Below, piece after piece: positions 1-13,257 of a stretch of DNA of 64,000 nt (positions are counted from its first letter, which is position 1; each line of letters opens with the position of its first letter). The position numbers and the translations under genes were made by a program. This DNA is from Calamus simplicifolius. Lineage: Eukaryota; Streptophyta; Magnoliopsida; Arecales; Arecaceae. The notes under the pieces are model-generated. The model searched no databases. It saw only the letters and a program-made list of their open reading frames with translations, and was not told the origin of the DNA. The stretch covers positions 246,360-310,359 of the forward strand of contig UESW01001678.1 of NCBI GenBank assembly GCA_900491605.1, read 5' to 3'.

Positions 1-2370
1 GACATCATTTGAAGGACAGTGCATTACACCAAATAGCCTAGGTAATGAATAAATTACAGCACATTTGCTCCACAACTGCTATTCCAGTATAACAGTGTGG
101 CAAATTCTTGCATTTCTTGATATCATTGAATTCGTATTCAACCCGATGTCATGATGGCAACATGGGTTTCATAGACATGACATAAGCATGACATAATTTC
201 TTGGGTGTGTACAATGAGTTTTAGGATGCAGAAAATCAAAAAAGTGAGGAACTCTACTCTATTTCAGAATGAGAGAGCAAGCAATGATATGGCTACCTGG
301 GCAAGTATAAGAAACCTAAAGGAATGGATGAGTGTTAATTTTCACACAGAAGAAATTGACAGTGGAAGCCATGAAGTCTGATAGATACAAAGGGGAGGTA
401 GAAACACCTACTACAAGGTATCATAAAGGAATCCAGTTACCATGGAGATTGCCATACCAGGAATACATCAAGGCAAAAACAGATTGATCCTCTAATACAA
501 GGGACCACACAAGCATCCTCATCATTGTTGCCATTAGACCTTGAAACCATGTATCAGCATTCATTGCTGAAATGCAAGCAGCACAGGAAGCATGCCACTG
601 GATTGTAGAGAAGGTCCGAAGTCTGAAGCAGATTCTATTAGTTCTATGAAAATTTTAGGAGGAAATTCTTGCCTCTTGGAAGGTAACTATATATGTCAGA
701 GACTGCAGGTAACTGATTAAAGAAAGATCTGGATCTTTAAGTAACCCACATATCTAGCAGCAACAAGCTAGAGAGACTGCTTGGCAAGCAGTATAGTGGC
801 TCAAAGCCAGTAGGGAATAAATACCTCCACAAGTTATATCTTTAGGAAGATGCAAGATCAAACCTTTGGCTAAACTGTACATAGAAACTCAACAGAGAGG
901 AATGTGTATGCACAGAATGCAGTGATCTCAAGAATTTACTTTCTTTGAAAAAGGATAACCTTAATCTCATTCTCCTTTACACTAGTTGAAAACTCGTTTG
1001 TTTCCTCTATATATTCAGCTGCAGCATTTTATAAAAGCTGTATCAACTTGGCATTCAAGAAAAATGTCAAGTAGAAGAATGCTCATAAAAAGGAAACTGT
1101 ATTATCACTATGCAGGCCTTTGAATAATGCATGAGGAAATGGATTTGACCAATCTTTTAGATCCCAGTCCCAGGATCTCAATGATGCAATGTCAGTCAGG
1201 TGGTATTATCCTGACATTTGACATGGTTTGGTCTGCCAGTGATTAGCCAAGGCACCTTTTTTTCTCTTTATTTTCCATTTTTAGTTGTTTTAACAAATGT
1301 GTATATATATATATGTGTGTGTGTGTGTTATAGGATTAGTATAGGTTTTCTGAGCCTATGATTGGATTAATGCCACCAGTACTGATACCAATACTAATGA
1401 TTTGAAGAAGGTTTGAAAAACCTATACTGAGCTCTTTGCCTCTGATCTCTCCTTTCTTTTCCTGTCTCTCACAAGTGAAAACAGGAGATAAGGCCTAATG
1501 CTCTTTCTTTAAGGAGCCCCAAGTCTTTGCCAATTGGTACCATGTGACCCAACCATCAACCCAGTTGATTCTGGTGGGGAGCGTGCTCCAATATACATCA
1601 TCTCTCTAAGCTATCAGAGTAAGCATAATAAGAAATATATCCAGTTGTTCAAGAACATCAAAATATTTAACATCAGACTGCAAGGTATGGCAAGAAAAAA
1701 ATACTGAATAGTGCAACTAAACTTATGCATGTAAAAGCTGGTTATGACCTGAACTGCTTAGAGATGCCTTAGCATAAGCATCAGTAATACCAGATCAAGT
1801 ACACTAGAAATGGAGAAGAAATATGGAAGATGTGGCAAATCTAATAGTAAAAACAGTATAACTGAATCAAAACATGCTTTCTAGGTGTTCTGTACGATAT
1901 GATGCTTCTAAGGGTTATAAGGACCTAAAAAAATTAATAGTGCAAATAGATTGCTAGATCAAGATCTCAGCATAAGGGATGTTCAAGGTCTAAACATCTA
2001 AAGAGAGCTTCAAAAGCTAAAATTTTTTGTCTCCAGGCCTTAAAGGGTAATGACATAGCTTGCAAGACATCTAAAATAGAGATGCTCATAAAAAATAAAG
2101 TGATGATAGCAAAAGTATTATCATAATCCATAACAATCTAGTATTGTCCCAATTATTTGAGGTTAGCTTCATGGATCCTCATTCACCAAGAGTTTTTATT
2201 TAGCACCTTATATGATTTATTTTGAGGTTTTCTAGATCCTTTCTTGCTTCCTTTTATGTGTTAATTTAGGTCTATCCATTATTTTCCTATATATTTAACA
2301 CAAATTAAAGCATCCCTCCGCAGTGGAGCCCTTCCTAATCTTCATTATACATATTCATACCATCACCTTA
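1..2370. other. Non-coding stretch, probably intron
   Basis: No open frame or domain signature is visible on either strand. Because the F-box/RCC1-type exon at 3706-4044 is on the minus strand and lacks its downstream exons, this AT-rich stretch is probably intron of that gene. A short TA/TG microsatellite lies at about 1302-1328. I looked for RCC1-repeat exons on the minus strand and did not find one, so the remaining exons are inferred to lie beyond the left edge. Confidence 0.4.
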
Positions 2371-2992
2371 AGGGGCCATTTAGTTAATCACCATGGTGAT
2401 TTTTCTCTATGATAGGATCACCAGTGATAAAATTATCAATAATAAGATCACCAATGATCCAACATTATCTCATTTAGTATGATACTATCCCCAGTGACCA
2501 CAAATCACTATGTTTGATATACCATGAAAATGGAAGATCACCATGCATACAATGTCAATAATACCCTTAAAAGCTTATTTGCATAATATAATATAATATT
2601 ATATAATACTATTATTATCTTATACAATATATTATGCATAATATATTATTATAATATAATATTATTAATATATTAATAATACTATAAATATATTATGTAT
2701 TATATATAATATATTTTATATTATAATATTATACTATGATAATAATATACGATAATACATTATTATAAATATATTTATATTACATTATTATAATATATAT
2801 AGAGAGAGAGAGAGATAGATCCACATTTCTACTTCTTTGGACAGGATTAAGATCATTCCCTTGAGCAGTGATCTTAATAGCACGATGATCACAAATCACT
2901 GCCAAAATGAAGATATCAAAATGGGATCATCTTATCATTGTCCCAAGATTATAGATGATGTTACAAAGATCACCTTACACCAAACAGCCCCT
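2371..2992. mobile_element. Tourist-like MITE (PIF/Harbinger type), AT-rich core
   Basis: The left end AGGGGCCATTTAG and the reverse complement of the right end, AGGGGCTGTTTGG, are imperfect terminal inverted repeats of the Tourist type. The interior holds repeated GATCACCAGTGAT-like palindromes near both ends, an (AT)-rich core at about 2580-2800 and a short (AG)n run at 2801-2815. There is no coding capacity. The expected 3-bp TTA/TAA duplication is present at the left (TTA) but not clearly at the right, so the copy is old. It probably sits inside an intron of the minus-strand gene at 3706-4044. Confidence 0.55.
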
Positions 2993-3705
2993 CAATTGTG
3001 TAACTCCTATAGTTCATGAATAAACTTATGTCTTACTCTATTCTTATGGTTTTACCACATATCCATTTCTAACATTTTCATTTTTACAAAGTTATATTAA
3101 AAAATAAAGTGAAAGAAGAATAAAAGAGAGGAGGCAAGATATGGGATAAGGAGAGGAGGTATTCACACCTTAACAAGTTGCATAAATAACTAGGGCATCC
3201 ACTAGGCGTGAAAAATTATTAAAACTCCACTGTCCTAGTGTGCTCAGACATAACACGTTACTTTTTCTGGTAGCTACGAGTCCACGACTTCTACTGTAAC
3301 CTCATAGCATATAGCACACCAAAAATGATGACATATAAAGCATGACAAAGTCTGCCCAACTAACATAGTTTTGTCATCATAAAGCATGGCAAGAAGAATT
3401 AAATTTGCTGCCATAAAACTCATTGGCTTGGGATGAAAAGGATTCATTGGTAATAAGGATTTTGTTTGTTTATTGGCTTGGAAGATTTGAAGGAATGGTG
3501 CAAAGTGATATGATTCTTAGAATGGTCTCAAGAACGATGAAAGGTCAAGTTAAATTGAAGTCCCTAATGATACATGTTACTAAGTAACATAAATACACCA
3601 GATAAATAATTGGAGAATGTTATCTAAAATTATAATGCATCATTTAATAACAATAGCATTTAAAGAAAAGGTAAGAGATTTCTACTTATATCAAAGAAGT
3701 AGTAC
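2993..3705. other. Non-coding, probable first intron
   Basis: No coding signal is seen. This lies directly downstream, on the minus strand, of the exon ending at 3706, so it is most likely the start of its first intron. Confidence 0.4.
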
Positions 3706-4044
3706 ATTGCCTGCTGATGTCTCAACAGTTCCAGAAGACTGCCCCACAGACTGCAAGAACCTCAGAACCTTCTTCCAGTTCCCACCACAGCGATCCAGAA
3801 GATCTTTCCGTGCATTCGGATGCAGGGAAGTAAAAATCAAGTGTGTCTGGCAGATGTGGAATGCTGCAAATTCAACCATGGACCGGAATTTGTTGGGGAA
3901 AATCGCATGGCTTCCCCTGAACATCCGGCATGTTGCTTCCAAGCAAGCAAGGTCGGCAGCACCAAGCCGGCCTGAGCTCAATATTTCGAGAATCAAATGT
4001 GCCGGCAGCTCTTCAATAGATGACGTACGACTGCGGTCTGCCAT
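3706..4044 (-). CDS. First coding exon of an F-box-like / RCC1-repeat family protein (partial)
   Basis: This reads as 113 residues starting MADRSRTSS. Residues 10-46 form an F-box-like helix set (motif ELPAHLILEIL, then a conserved DLACLEATCRMFR segment). A conserved segment follows (MVEFAAFHICQ, and NWKKVLRFLQSV near 89-100) that in plant homologues precedes the RCC1 beta-propeller repeats. The exon ends at SAGN, where the frame runs into GTACTA, which I take as the splice donor; this donor is weak. An upstream in-frame start at 4086 would add 14 residues (FGVKGVQVKKNF) that look like 5' leader, so I chose 4044. If the family is right, the protein could be an E3-ligase substrate adaptor or a chromatin/GEF-like protein; that role is inference. 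No stop or frameshift is seen, so the exon looks functional. The downstream exons are outside the window. Confidence 0.7.
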
Positions 4045-4960
4045 TAGAAAATTCTTTTTTACTTGGACTCCCTTAACCCCAAACAAAACCTTAACCTCTT
4101 CTTGGCTCCAAAACTAGAATTTTGCCAACAGCAAGAGATCATATACAGGAAGCCAATCACGAACTCATCCAATGATGCTTGCTTTAGGCAGTTAGCGAAT
4201 CGAAATTCACCAGGAACGGATTCTTCAACAAGAAAGAAGCCTTCAGCACCGATTTCAAGTCGAAAAATTGCAATTCTGATGCCGAGTCTTCCAGGTAACA
4301 GAACGGAGAAGATCGAAATAATAAGAAAACGTCCGATGGAAGAAGCATACAGCGAATTAGGTAAGTGAAAGGGAATTCCGAGTCGTCAAAATTCACAGAT
4401 CGTTGAGATGAAGCAAGGAAAAGAAGCATCAAAAGATTCCCACACTAGCAGGCCGATATCCAACAGTAATCCTACAATCCAAAGACAAAATCTTCTCAAC
4501 CAATCGCAGAGATTGATGCAAACAAAACAAATTAGAACAGAAATGGAACAAAGTAGAGAAAAGGAGACATCTTGGAACAACAGTAGAATCAAACCAGAAA
4601 AAAGAAACAAAAAAGAAAAAAAGGAATCACAGCGATTCAATTGGACAAAACAAGAGGGGAAGGGCGATCTCACAGGAGATTAAACCGGAGGAAATGATAG
4701 AACAGAAGGATGAAGAGAGAGAGAGGAGAAGAAATCGAGCAGCGGAAAGGGGGAAAAATTAGGTCAGGAGGCATAGAGAAAGGCATAATAGAGGAAAAGG
4801 AGGAGAAGAAAAAGGATACGAGACGGAGAATCTTGTCCTTTTCGCGGATCCCATCCTTTCTTTTCACCGAAAAATTAAAACAAAATAAAGAAAGGAAGCT
4901 TGATGACAAAGCTTGGCACCACCCGCAGAGCGGAGGGTAGAGGAGAAAAAGAAAATAAAA
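4045..4960 (-). promoter_or_regulatory. CT-rich 5' leader / proximal upstream region
   Basis: Upstream of the minus-strand exon, about 500 bases (4400-4940) are strongly purine-rich on the plus strand, so CT-rich on the coding strand. Long pyrimidine tracts like this are common in plant 5' leaders. The long frames on both strands here are low-complexity by-products of this composition. Confidence 0.35.
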
Positions 4961-5290
4961 TTTAATAAATACAGCAAACGTTTTTAAATTTAATTAATTA
5001 AGGAAAGTGAAAGTTTTGATTGCGTTAGAGACGATCTCAGCCGTCCATTGTGGTTGGCCGGCCGTTTGGAATTTGGACCGGTCTCGCAGCTCACGGCGCT
5101 AACTTGGATGCCGTTGACGTGGGACCGCCGCGCGCACGTGGGGGCTTGTGATTGGTCGGTGGGGACGCTTTATTATCCTTGGCAGGTGAGGATACCGAGA
5201 TTAACCGTGACCGCTGACTGATGCGTGGAGCTCGAGCGAGTCGTAGGACGGCCATACAGCGGACAGCGTTTTCTGCAACTTAGTGTTTGA
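4961..5290 (-). promoter_or_regulatory. GC-rich promoter island with G-box and CCAAT
   Basis: A GC-rich island in otherwise AT-rich DNA carries a CACGTG G-box at 5135-5140, a CCAAT box on the minus strand at about 5151-5155 and an ACGT core with a TTGAC element at about 5114-5120. Its position about 1 kb upstream of the minus-strand F-box/RCC1-type start makes it the likely promoter. No TATA box is obvious. The assignment is by position and composition only. Confidence 0.4.
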
Positions 5291-7000
5291 CACACGTATA
5301 TATTTTTAATTTTTTTTACCACATTTCTACGTTTATTCCCATCCTACTTTTGAGGGCCCACCCTGACTGAATTCAACTCTTCATCCCTGACGACAAGATA
5401 TGTTACCATTCCCGCTACCCGTTTGGAAAAGATTGCTAATGTAATAGTTCATGAACACCATTTCCACGCGCCGTCACCAAGACGTACATGGGTGAATTTT
5501 TGAAGGTGAAGATTATAAGTATAATTTCATTGAAGAAAGCTCACAAGAGCGAGCTATTATTAAAATTGGTATCAAATAATATTAGTTTTATAACTTTAGC
5601 ATTGAAGCCAAAGTTTTTATGCCAAAAAAAAGATTAAAATAAAAAAATTATTTCAAATGATTTTTTAACTTCTATGTACGTTCCTGTGAGAGATTTTTTA
5701 TAAGTACCACTTTGGCGCTTCTAATCGATTTTTAGACTTCCTGATAAAGAGGATCGCGAGCTGGATCATGAAGGGATCACAGATCCGAGGGGTTAGACGT
5801 AAAAAGGTCCAAGCACGATGGGCTTAAAAACATCATGCAAAATGGCGCTTCTTTCGAATGACGCTTTTAAAAAATCCTATCCTTCAACTCAGCTGCTTGC
5901 ACGGTTTCGCGGAGGACATTAATGGTGTTTTCGCTTTAATCCTTTTTACGAAAAAAAACTTTGACTTCAATATTAAAATTATAAAATCGTTATCATTTGA
6001 CACAAGAGCGGCACGCAACTCGCTTGTGCTATTACTTAAAAAATGATAGAATAATAAAAATGTTATTAAAAAAAGTTATATGGTTGACGTGTAACTTTTA
6101 TGTTTTTTTTTTTTTTTGTTTTTAGTTATGCTTTTTACTTCCTTTTTTTTAAATTTTTCTCTATATTTTTTTTCTTCTTCCATTAATTTGGTTTGTCCTC
6201 ATATATTTTTTTTAACATATTTACCCTTAAGCAAAGTATTACGGCAACACTAAGTATGGATAAAGTAAAACTTGCATGCAATATTAAACACAATATAGAC
6301 AAAATAGAGTATACTGAAGTTTGAACAGTTCATTTTGATATAATAATATTGAGCTCCAACCAAAGAGATGGCAAGGAAAATAATATAAAATACAATGACT
6401 ACTCTCACGAACACAACCAAGAAGCCATAAAATAAAACTTTCATTAAGTTTTTTTAAAAAAATCCCCTCCTGCTCACACCAAATAGTTTGTAAAATTATA
6501 CATAACATGTTTCTTTATTAGTATTCATAAATCAACTCAGAAAATGTCTATGTGAATTACAAATAAATTCTTCCATGAGCTTTTTGTGGTCCCAATTGAC
6601 CATTGTCCCTATTTAAGTTAAGTAGGGTTAGTAAAATAACTATTCTAATCCTAATTCCTCTTAATTAAGGGTTCATGAACACTAAAAACTTTCTTCTTTT
6701 TGTAGAGAAAAACCACTCCTCCCTCCTTATCCTTCTCTTATGTCGACATTGTCATCATCACCAGTGCTATCATTGCCTGTTAACTACACCCTCTCTCTCA
6801 TTACTGCCATTCATGAGCACTCCTATCATGTAGCATGAACTAGTAAATTGCTACATAAGACTTAAAAAACTGAGATCAACAGCTATTCTATACTACTGGC
6901 CCCCAGTGAAACGGCATTTCCCAAACATAATTCTACCAGATCCATCCATTATATCAATGGATACACCACAGTGAGACTTTCATCAGATAGGTCCACATCA
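5291..7000. other. AT-rich intergenic stretch, nothing recognised
   Basis: This is AT-rich sequence with poly-T runs (about 6100-6220). I see no coding exon, repeat end or RNA gene. Confidence 0.5.
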
Positions 7001-7018
7001 AACATCAGAGGTAACTTG

Positions 7019-7975
7019 TCAAGTGGAATTATCAGAAAACCAAGGGATTTGCAACAGGTTACTGGACTCAACATTGCCTATGTTATATTTGAAGCCATTA
7101 GAGAGCTTGAATGCACCATACCTAATCTTCTTTGAAATTATATTAGGAGGAAACCACTTTAGGGAATTTGGGAACACCCAATCCACCATTAGCCTTAGGT
7201 TGGCACATGGTATTCTGAGACAGCAAGTGAATGTTCTTTTAATCATTTGTATGAATATCTTTTCCATTTCAATCGAAGAGGTACAGCTGAATCATAGAAA
7301 GGATTGAAAAATCTTTTCCATTTTGTCTAAAGATCAAAGAGTTACAGCTGAATTAGAAAGAACGTAGAGAGGTGTAGAGTGAAGGACAGACTTGACCAAA
7401 GTAATCCTACCAGCAAAAACTGTGGCCAGACAATAGTGCACCCAAGTATTGCCACACTCTAGTTCTTATAGTTATAACCATATCAATATTAATTTGGAAT
7501 TATAATTCCCTAAGGACAGAAGGGCTGAAGTGGATCTGAAAACTCTGTATGCAAACCTTTTGCCCTGATTAACTGCAATAATTAATCATCATATCCCTTA
7601 GCTTAAAATCACCTCTCTAAGCAATAAGTAGGTTATCATCAGAGAAAAAACAAAAGCAAGGACCTTGGACCATCACTCCTTGGCTGATAAGCACTTCAGA
7701 AACCATTCAAAACAGCATTCTAAAGTTATCTATAGAGCATTTCAGAACACATAATAAACATATAGCGGAAGAGTGGGCATCCTTGTCGAAGTCTAAGAGA
7801 TGTCAACCAGAAAGTTGAAGCAACATGAACAATAACAAAGAAGCTAGGATTTAATAAATTGACCATGAAAACTGAAATAATGAAATGCTTCCAGAAGATG
7901 ATCCCAATTAATTCTGTCATAGGTGCTAACCCACATTTTTCCTTGCATTACACGAAGCAAGAAGTCAAGATCTAC
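7019..7975 (-). pseudogene. L1-type LINE reverse transcriptase remnant
   Basis: Read on the minus strand across several frames, the order of motifs is that of a plant L1 LINE ORF2. YDRINWDHLLEAF comes at about 7890-7930, RQGCPL followed by YMFIMCSE near 7745-7790, the catalytic box FSDDNLLIA (normally FADD) at about 7625-7655, AGRITLVKSVL at about 7385-7440, and PNSLKWFPP near 7165. Frame changes occur between each block and stops interrupt them. Endonuclease, RNase H and a poly(A) tail are not seen, so this is an old internal fragment. It encodes no functional enzyme. Confidence 0.75.
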
Positions 7976-8432
7976 TGACAGTGCAATTTCTGCAAAACTA
8001 TATGATTCTGTACTCTAAGTTCGTCATCTAAAATTGGCAGAATACTGTAAATTCTCCTGAAGCTGCATATAACAATTGCATAATTATCGGGGTGATCGGA
8101 CACCATATTTTTCAAAAATAAAGCATAATTATCTTAAGTTAATTATAATAATAGTTTATTCACGGCCATTTATGTATTTTAGTATAAGCCAAAATTCTCA
8201 TTTCATTCTTCCACCTCCATACCACCAGCAGCCTCTTGAAATTTATGAGCTAAGCAGATCCGGATGAGTAAAAGTTGAAACGAAGTGAAGGATACTCTAT
8301 GCAGTGAATAATTCCTCCATTCCGGCTAGAACCAATTCTTTTACACAATATCATCCAATGGTAAGAACACTCCAACATCTGCAGAGAAATAGAAGTCCAT
8401 TGTGAATAACCAGAAGAGAAGCAAGCAACTAA

Positions 8433-8592
8433 AATTCTTCAGTGGTCCACTCTAGAATATTGTATAAAATTCTTCAGTAGGTGTCCAAATGTGAATAACC
8501 ATATCTAATCAAGCAGGAATGATCAATAACTTGCATGAACCCACTGTAGATGTCCAAATTCTTCAGTAGTCCACTCTAGAATATTGTATAAA
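8433..8592 (+). repeat. Local direct duplication
   Basis: A segment of about 37 bases, beginning ATTCTTCAGT and continuing CCACTCTAGAATATTGTA, occurs at about 8433-8470 and again at about 8556-8592. Related fragments (GTGAATAACC, GTCCAAAT) are repeated between them. It looks like a small tandem duplication with divergence and has no coding meaning that I can see. Confidence 0.6.
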
Positions 8593-11500
8593 ACAAAAGA
8601 ACCGAACAGACAGAAGAACAGCAACAGCAGCATATGCAATGCACCAGATGACCATGGACAGTGACAGTTCTAGAAAGCCAGAGTTCGCCATACCAGCTAT
8701 GAATGCATGAGCATCCAGATTGTTCCTGAAATGTATGTAGAATATAGTATCCTTATCACTGTTAGCATACTAAAGAATGTCATGGATTACTACTCTTAGA
8801 TAAGCAAAAATCACCAACTCAATTATCACCCAACAATACCTCAGAAAGATAACAAGAAAACAGCGATATATCAAAACTAATGCTAAAAAATAAGAAATTA
8901 TAGTCATTAATCAGTGGTTTATAGAAACAATATCTAATAGCAAAAATTATTTCACACAATAAAGATGCCAAGTAAGATGTTTTAGCATCTTCATAAGAGT
9001 TTTCTCTTGAGAAACTTCAAAAATAATTGGATTTTTTTTTAAGAAAGAGGCAAAAGGTTTCTTTTTGTTGAGGAAAAAGTTTGAAGCCACAGACACCAAC
9101 AAGTTGTGACATGAATCAAAGAAGAAACTTCCAGGATAACTAGACATTCTAACTGTAAATCAAAGGCTCAAGTGATAGTCCTTCACAAACATATACTATA
9201 ATAGCAGTCAAGCTATTTTCACTTGTATCTACAATTCTTCATTGAAAACCTTCACACCTTGCATCAAAAAAAAAAGGTCACTTTCAATTATGACAATAGG
9301 ATGCACTATCATCTTGCCTTGTCTTGACACTTGGGACATGGGATATCTCTAGATGCCAATCCGGACATTAAGACAATGGTAAACAGTCCCATCTTGAAAC
9401 TTAGGATAGTACCCCGAACTCGCATCTCATCGGATGTCCCATCAGAATTTAAAACCATGCTTTCAACCATATAATCAAAGACTATTGGACCTCTAAATAA
9501 TGGTTAGTAACTGTGTGCTGTGAATTATGAATATCATCCAAAATTCTGTTAACAATAGATTTCAGCAAATCTATGTAATTGTTTAAAAATGTATCACCAA
9601 GGCAAGCTTTGAGGCAAGGCATCAGGTACGTGTTATGAAGTTACATTCACAACGAGGAGGCATTACATGTTTATTCAATCAGGATACCAGAAAACTCAAT
9701 TAACCTACAATGAAGATAAAATACTTTGTCATGGTTACACCAGCTAAAAATATGAAATCACTTGCTAATCCATGAATAAGTGATCATCAACACACAAAGC
9801 AATTTCTGTGTAACAGAAGCTGAACAATCCACTCAGATCAGTGCTGAAAATAGAAATCACTTTCATGCAGAGCTTGCAAGAATTCATGCACAAAATCTCA
9901 TAATTAATGCAGGTCTCAGCACATATACTTGGCATTTTTGGAAATGATTAGATAGGGAAGCATGCTGAGTTTGAAATCTTAAAACAAGAAGGAAATTGGG
10001 GGAAAAAAAAGAACAAAGAAAATATCCAACACTCTGTCAAGATTCTAGATTCATTAACATGGATTGTTGGAAACTTGGACTATTTAAGAAGTACAAGAAT
10101 TAATAAGAAAGGGAAGAACAAATACATGATAGAGGAAGAAAGTGGACATTGCATGAAGCCATGGACTAAAATGGACTTCACAGTGCACAATATTATTTTC
10201 AAGCTCAGTTGGACCACAAAAAGGAGAAAGAACTGATAAGTTCTCCACAAGTGATTGATCATACAATTATATTTATCCACAAAACTAGGCCTCAACTACA
10301 TAAAAAGCATCAGGGTCTAACCATCACACGCACATCACAGCATACTAATTTAGTGCAGAGAATGTCAGAATACCAAAGCCAGCGCATTGTTAGTCCCAGA
10401 AGAATAATTCACAAAGCTGATATAGTTCATCATTAGAGCTCCCTAGAATTTAACACAAAACCCATCCGACATTTTGTGTTACAAACTAACATCAGTGTCT
10501 CCAAGTAATTTTTTTTATAGGAAGATTGGCAAAATGTCTCTTCAACAAAATTTCAAAACTCTTTTTCTAATTTGTCACAAGCTAAAACATTCTCAACAAC
10601 AGATGACTCAAAGGATGCTTAGATTTTCATAATAACATGTCAATTCCAAACCATACATGATAAATGCATAGAAAGGAGTTCTTGTACAGTATTTACATAT
10701 GATTTTCCACCAACATTTTATCATTTGAAACTTTGAGATTTATCTTCTGCATCAAATTGAAATGAACAGAGGCACATACTGGTGCTTGACAAAACCATGA
10801 AATAACTCATTTATATTAACCTAAAGTTTTTTCTGTTAAGATACTTCTTACTGACACCAGATTGGTCAGGTAATGCAAATGAGAATTTCCAACACCTATA
10901 AGTTCACAGCAAGTTGATTTTCATTCAAGTAAAAAAAAAAAGAAGAAGAAAATATCATGTACTCTGTGGCCTCTAACTTTTATACCCACTCTCTACTCCT
11001 ACTAGTGTTCTCCTTCATCTCTAACTTATAAATTTTCTTGTTGGAGGCAAGTGAAAGTAAACCAACTGTAACAAGACTTCTATTAGAAAAATGTGAACTA
11101 TGACAGAAGCAGATAAAGAATCTTAACTTCATTAAAAAAAAAAAAAGCTGAATATGAATGGGAAAAATGAAAAATTTTCTCCACATAAAGAAAAAAACAA
11201 GCAAGGTAGTGCAAATAGGGTGATAACATAATGAGAACTAGATCAAACTGGATCAAACTAGCCTTAGGGTCTGTGCAGTTTGAGGGATAAAAAAATGCAA
11301 TCTCTTACAGATCAACTGCCTTCATAAAGCTAAAAAATAAGAAATTTTTGCTGACAGTTGTCTCCAAATCCAAATCATATACATGTTAATACTACTTTGG
11401 CATGGCTTACAGATGCCATATAGTTCTCAGAAGTACCTATATACTTTTTTTAAAAAAAATGGTATGGGATATGGCAAGGATATGTTTGTGGATATTTCCA

Positions 11501-12164
11501 GCATGTTGGAGATACCTTTAGGTTCCATTAACCTATTAGCTGAGCCAGGTCTAGCAGGTTTAATCCCCACTCTAAAATTCCTTCACCATTGTTCAAATAG
11601 AGCAATATATTATAGAGACGGAAAGGAGAAAATCTATAGAATGCTTAATATATTCAACAAAAAGTAATGATTGTTATATTTAGTATAACTATATATGTAT
11701 TTTTTGTTTATCATATTGCTGCTGTACTTATAACCTGCCTTTCCAGAATGCATCTCATCTGCTTGTCTGTATCATGCTTTATCTGTATCTTAAATCTGTT
11801 CCCATGCTTCATAGCCTATCTTGACACCTAAATTCATATCACTTTGAGATCCAAACCATAGAATGGAGTACTACATGCTTTTGATTTGCTGCTGGCCCAG
11901 CCTTGGCAGAGTACATGCCATGTCATCCAGTGCCAGTGGATGGTAAACATGGCAATAAGCTTGCATGGCATCGCTGCATGCATATAGCACCAATCCCACA
12001 GCCCATTCCATGCTAATACATCTTGCCAACAACACAATGGTGCAGTACGTAACATGCCATATCATGTGTCTCAACTAGTATTTCAATCCATGATCCAAAC
12101 TTTTACTTCATCGTTCTTTGCCAAATACCAATTATTTAGGGGCAGACTGTGGCTACAAGCTCAA

Positions 12165-12300
12165 GATGATGTATGTATGTACTAATGTATGTATTATGTT
12201 TGTCTATTTGTATGTGTGTATATATGTACATATGTATGTGTGTCTGTCTGCATGACTACGTATATGCACCTGTATGGATGTGTATCTGTCTCACTCGGTG
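12165..12300. repeat. TGTATG-type microsatellite tract
   Basis: Irregular TGTATGTATG/TGTCTGTCTG repeats run through this stretch. It is simple sequence only. Confidence 0.6.
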
Positions 12301-12634
12301 TGTGCACTAGTGCCATCATCATTAATGATATGGTGGGAAGCTGATTGATGTAGGACAAAAGGTCAATCTATCCATGAATGATATTTTAGCACCTCACAAA
12401 ACATTGCTAATTTCATTTAGGGGTTATGTATTAAGGACCTATTGGCCTGACTTGCAAGCAGATCAAGAATGCCTATAGAAAAGATAGCTCGCAATTAATC
12501 CACTTGATGTGCATCCAACAACTGACCCATTTAGTTTCTCCAGGCCCATTTAGTTTTTGGCTTTTGTTGCACGGATAAGATTTTTTTTTTCACATTCTTG
12601 GATTATTTGTACTACTACTACAAGTTATCTCAAA

Positions 12635-12765
12635 AACATTTGCAGTTATCAAAATATAAAAATTTTATATAATATAATATATATCAGATATATAATGTAT
12701 AAAATATGTCTATAATATTATAATATATAATATATATTATAATGTTATGTAATATACATATGTGT
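12635..12765. repeat. AT-rich simple repeat
   Basis: The tract is almost entirely ATATAAT/TATATT repeats, with nothing else visible. Confidence 0.6.
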
Positions 12766-13257
12766 GCAGTGGAATTATTTTATATTTTGCTAATCCCAAT
12801 ATTTCAACCTTTTTTTTTTTACTCCTGAAAAGCTTTTACCTTTTATTCTGTTAATCTACCTCCTTAGGTCAATAATTTGAAGGGTAAGAGGGAGAACAAT
12901 CATACTCCTAAAATTGTTAATCTCATGCAAACACCCTCTAAAGGGTGCGAAAATTACAGGAATAATTTTTTATCTCTTTTACCGCAAACCAAATGCACCC
13001 CAACTTGTAATGAAAAGGTTCAGGGCATCACAAAATCTCCAAGATGGCATTCCTATTTTATTTTTTTCAGAGGTTTGTTTAGACATATTATCTTTTTTTT
13101 TTTAATCCTTATTGACAAAATTTCATATCAATATTTAGGTATTAGGGAACCTAATAAAATCCTTATTGACCAGATGGTCAGGAATTGGGATGAAAAAATA
13201 AGTTGATCCAAATTCATTGCTGGAGTCATTCCCTATACAAGATTTTTCGATTAAAAA

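Larger units (their letters stand above)
7976..13257. other. Long non-coding stretch, nothing firm
   Basis: About 5.3 kb of AT-rich sequence without a convincing exon on either strand. It contains a local direct duplication (8433-8592), a (GTAT)-rich microsatellite at about 12165-12300 and an AT-repeat tract at about 12640-12760. An open frame at 11383-11667 was considered and rejected. It could be intron and 3' sequence of unrecognised genes. Confidence 0.4.

Noticed and set aside
11383..11667. A 94-residue plus-strand frame
   Set aside because: No family is recognised, no splice sites frame it and the start region is AT-rich; it looks like chance.
12877..13206. A 109-residue plus-strand frame
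   Set aside because: Lys/Asn-rich and T-run-containing translation without motifs; the second overlapping frame is equally open.
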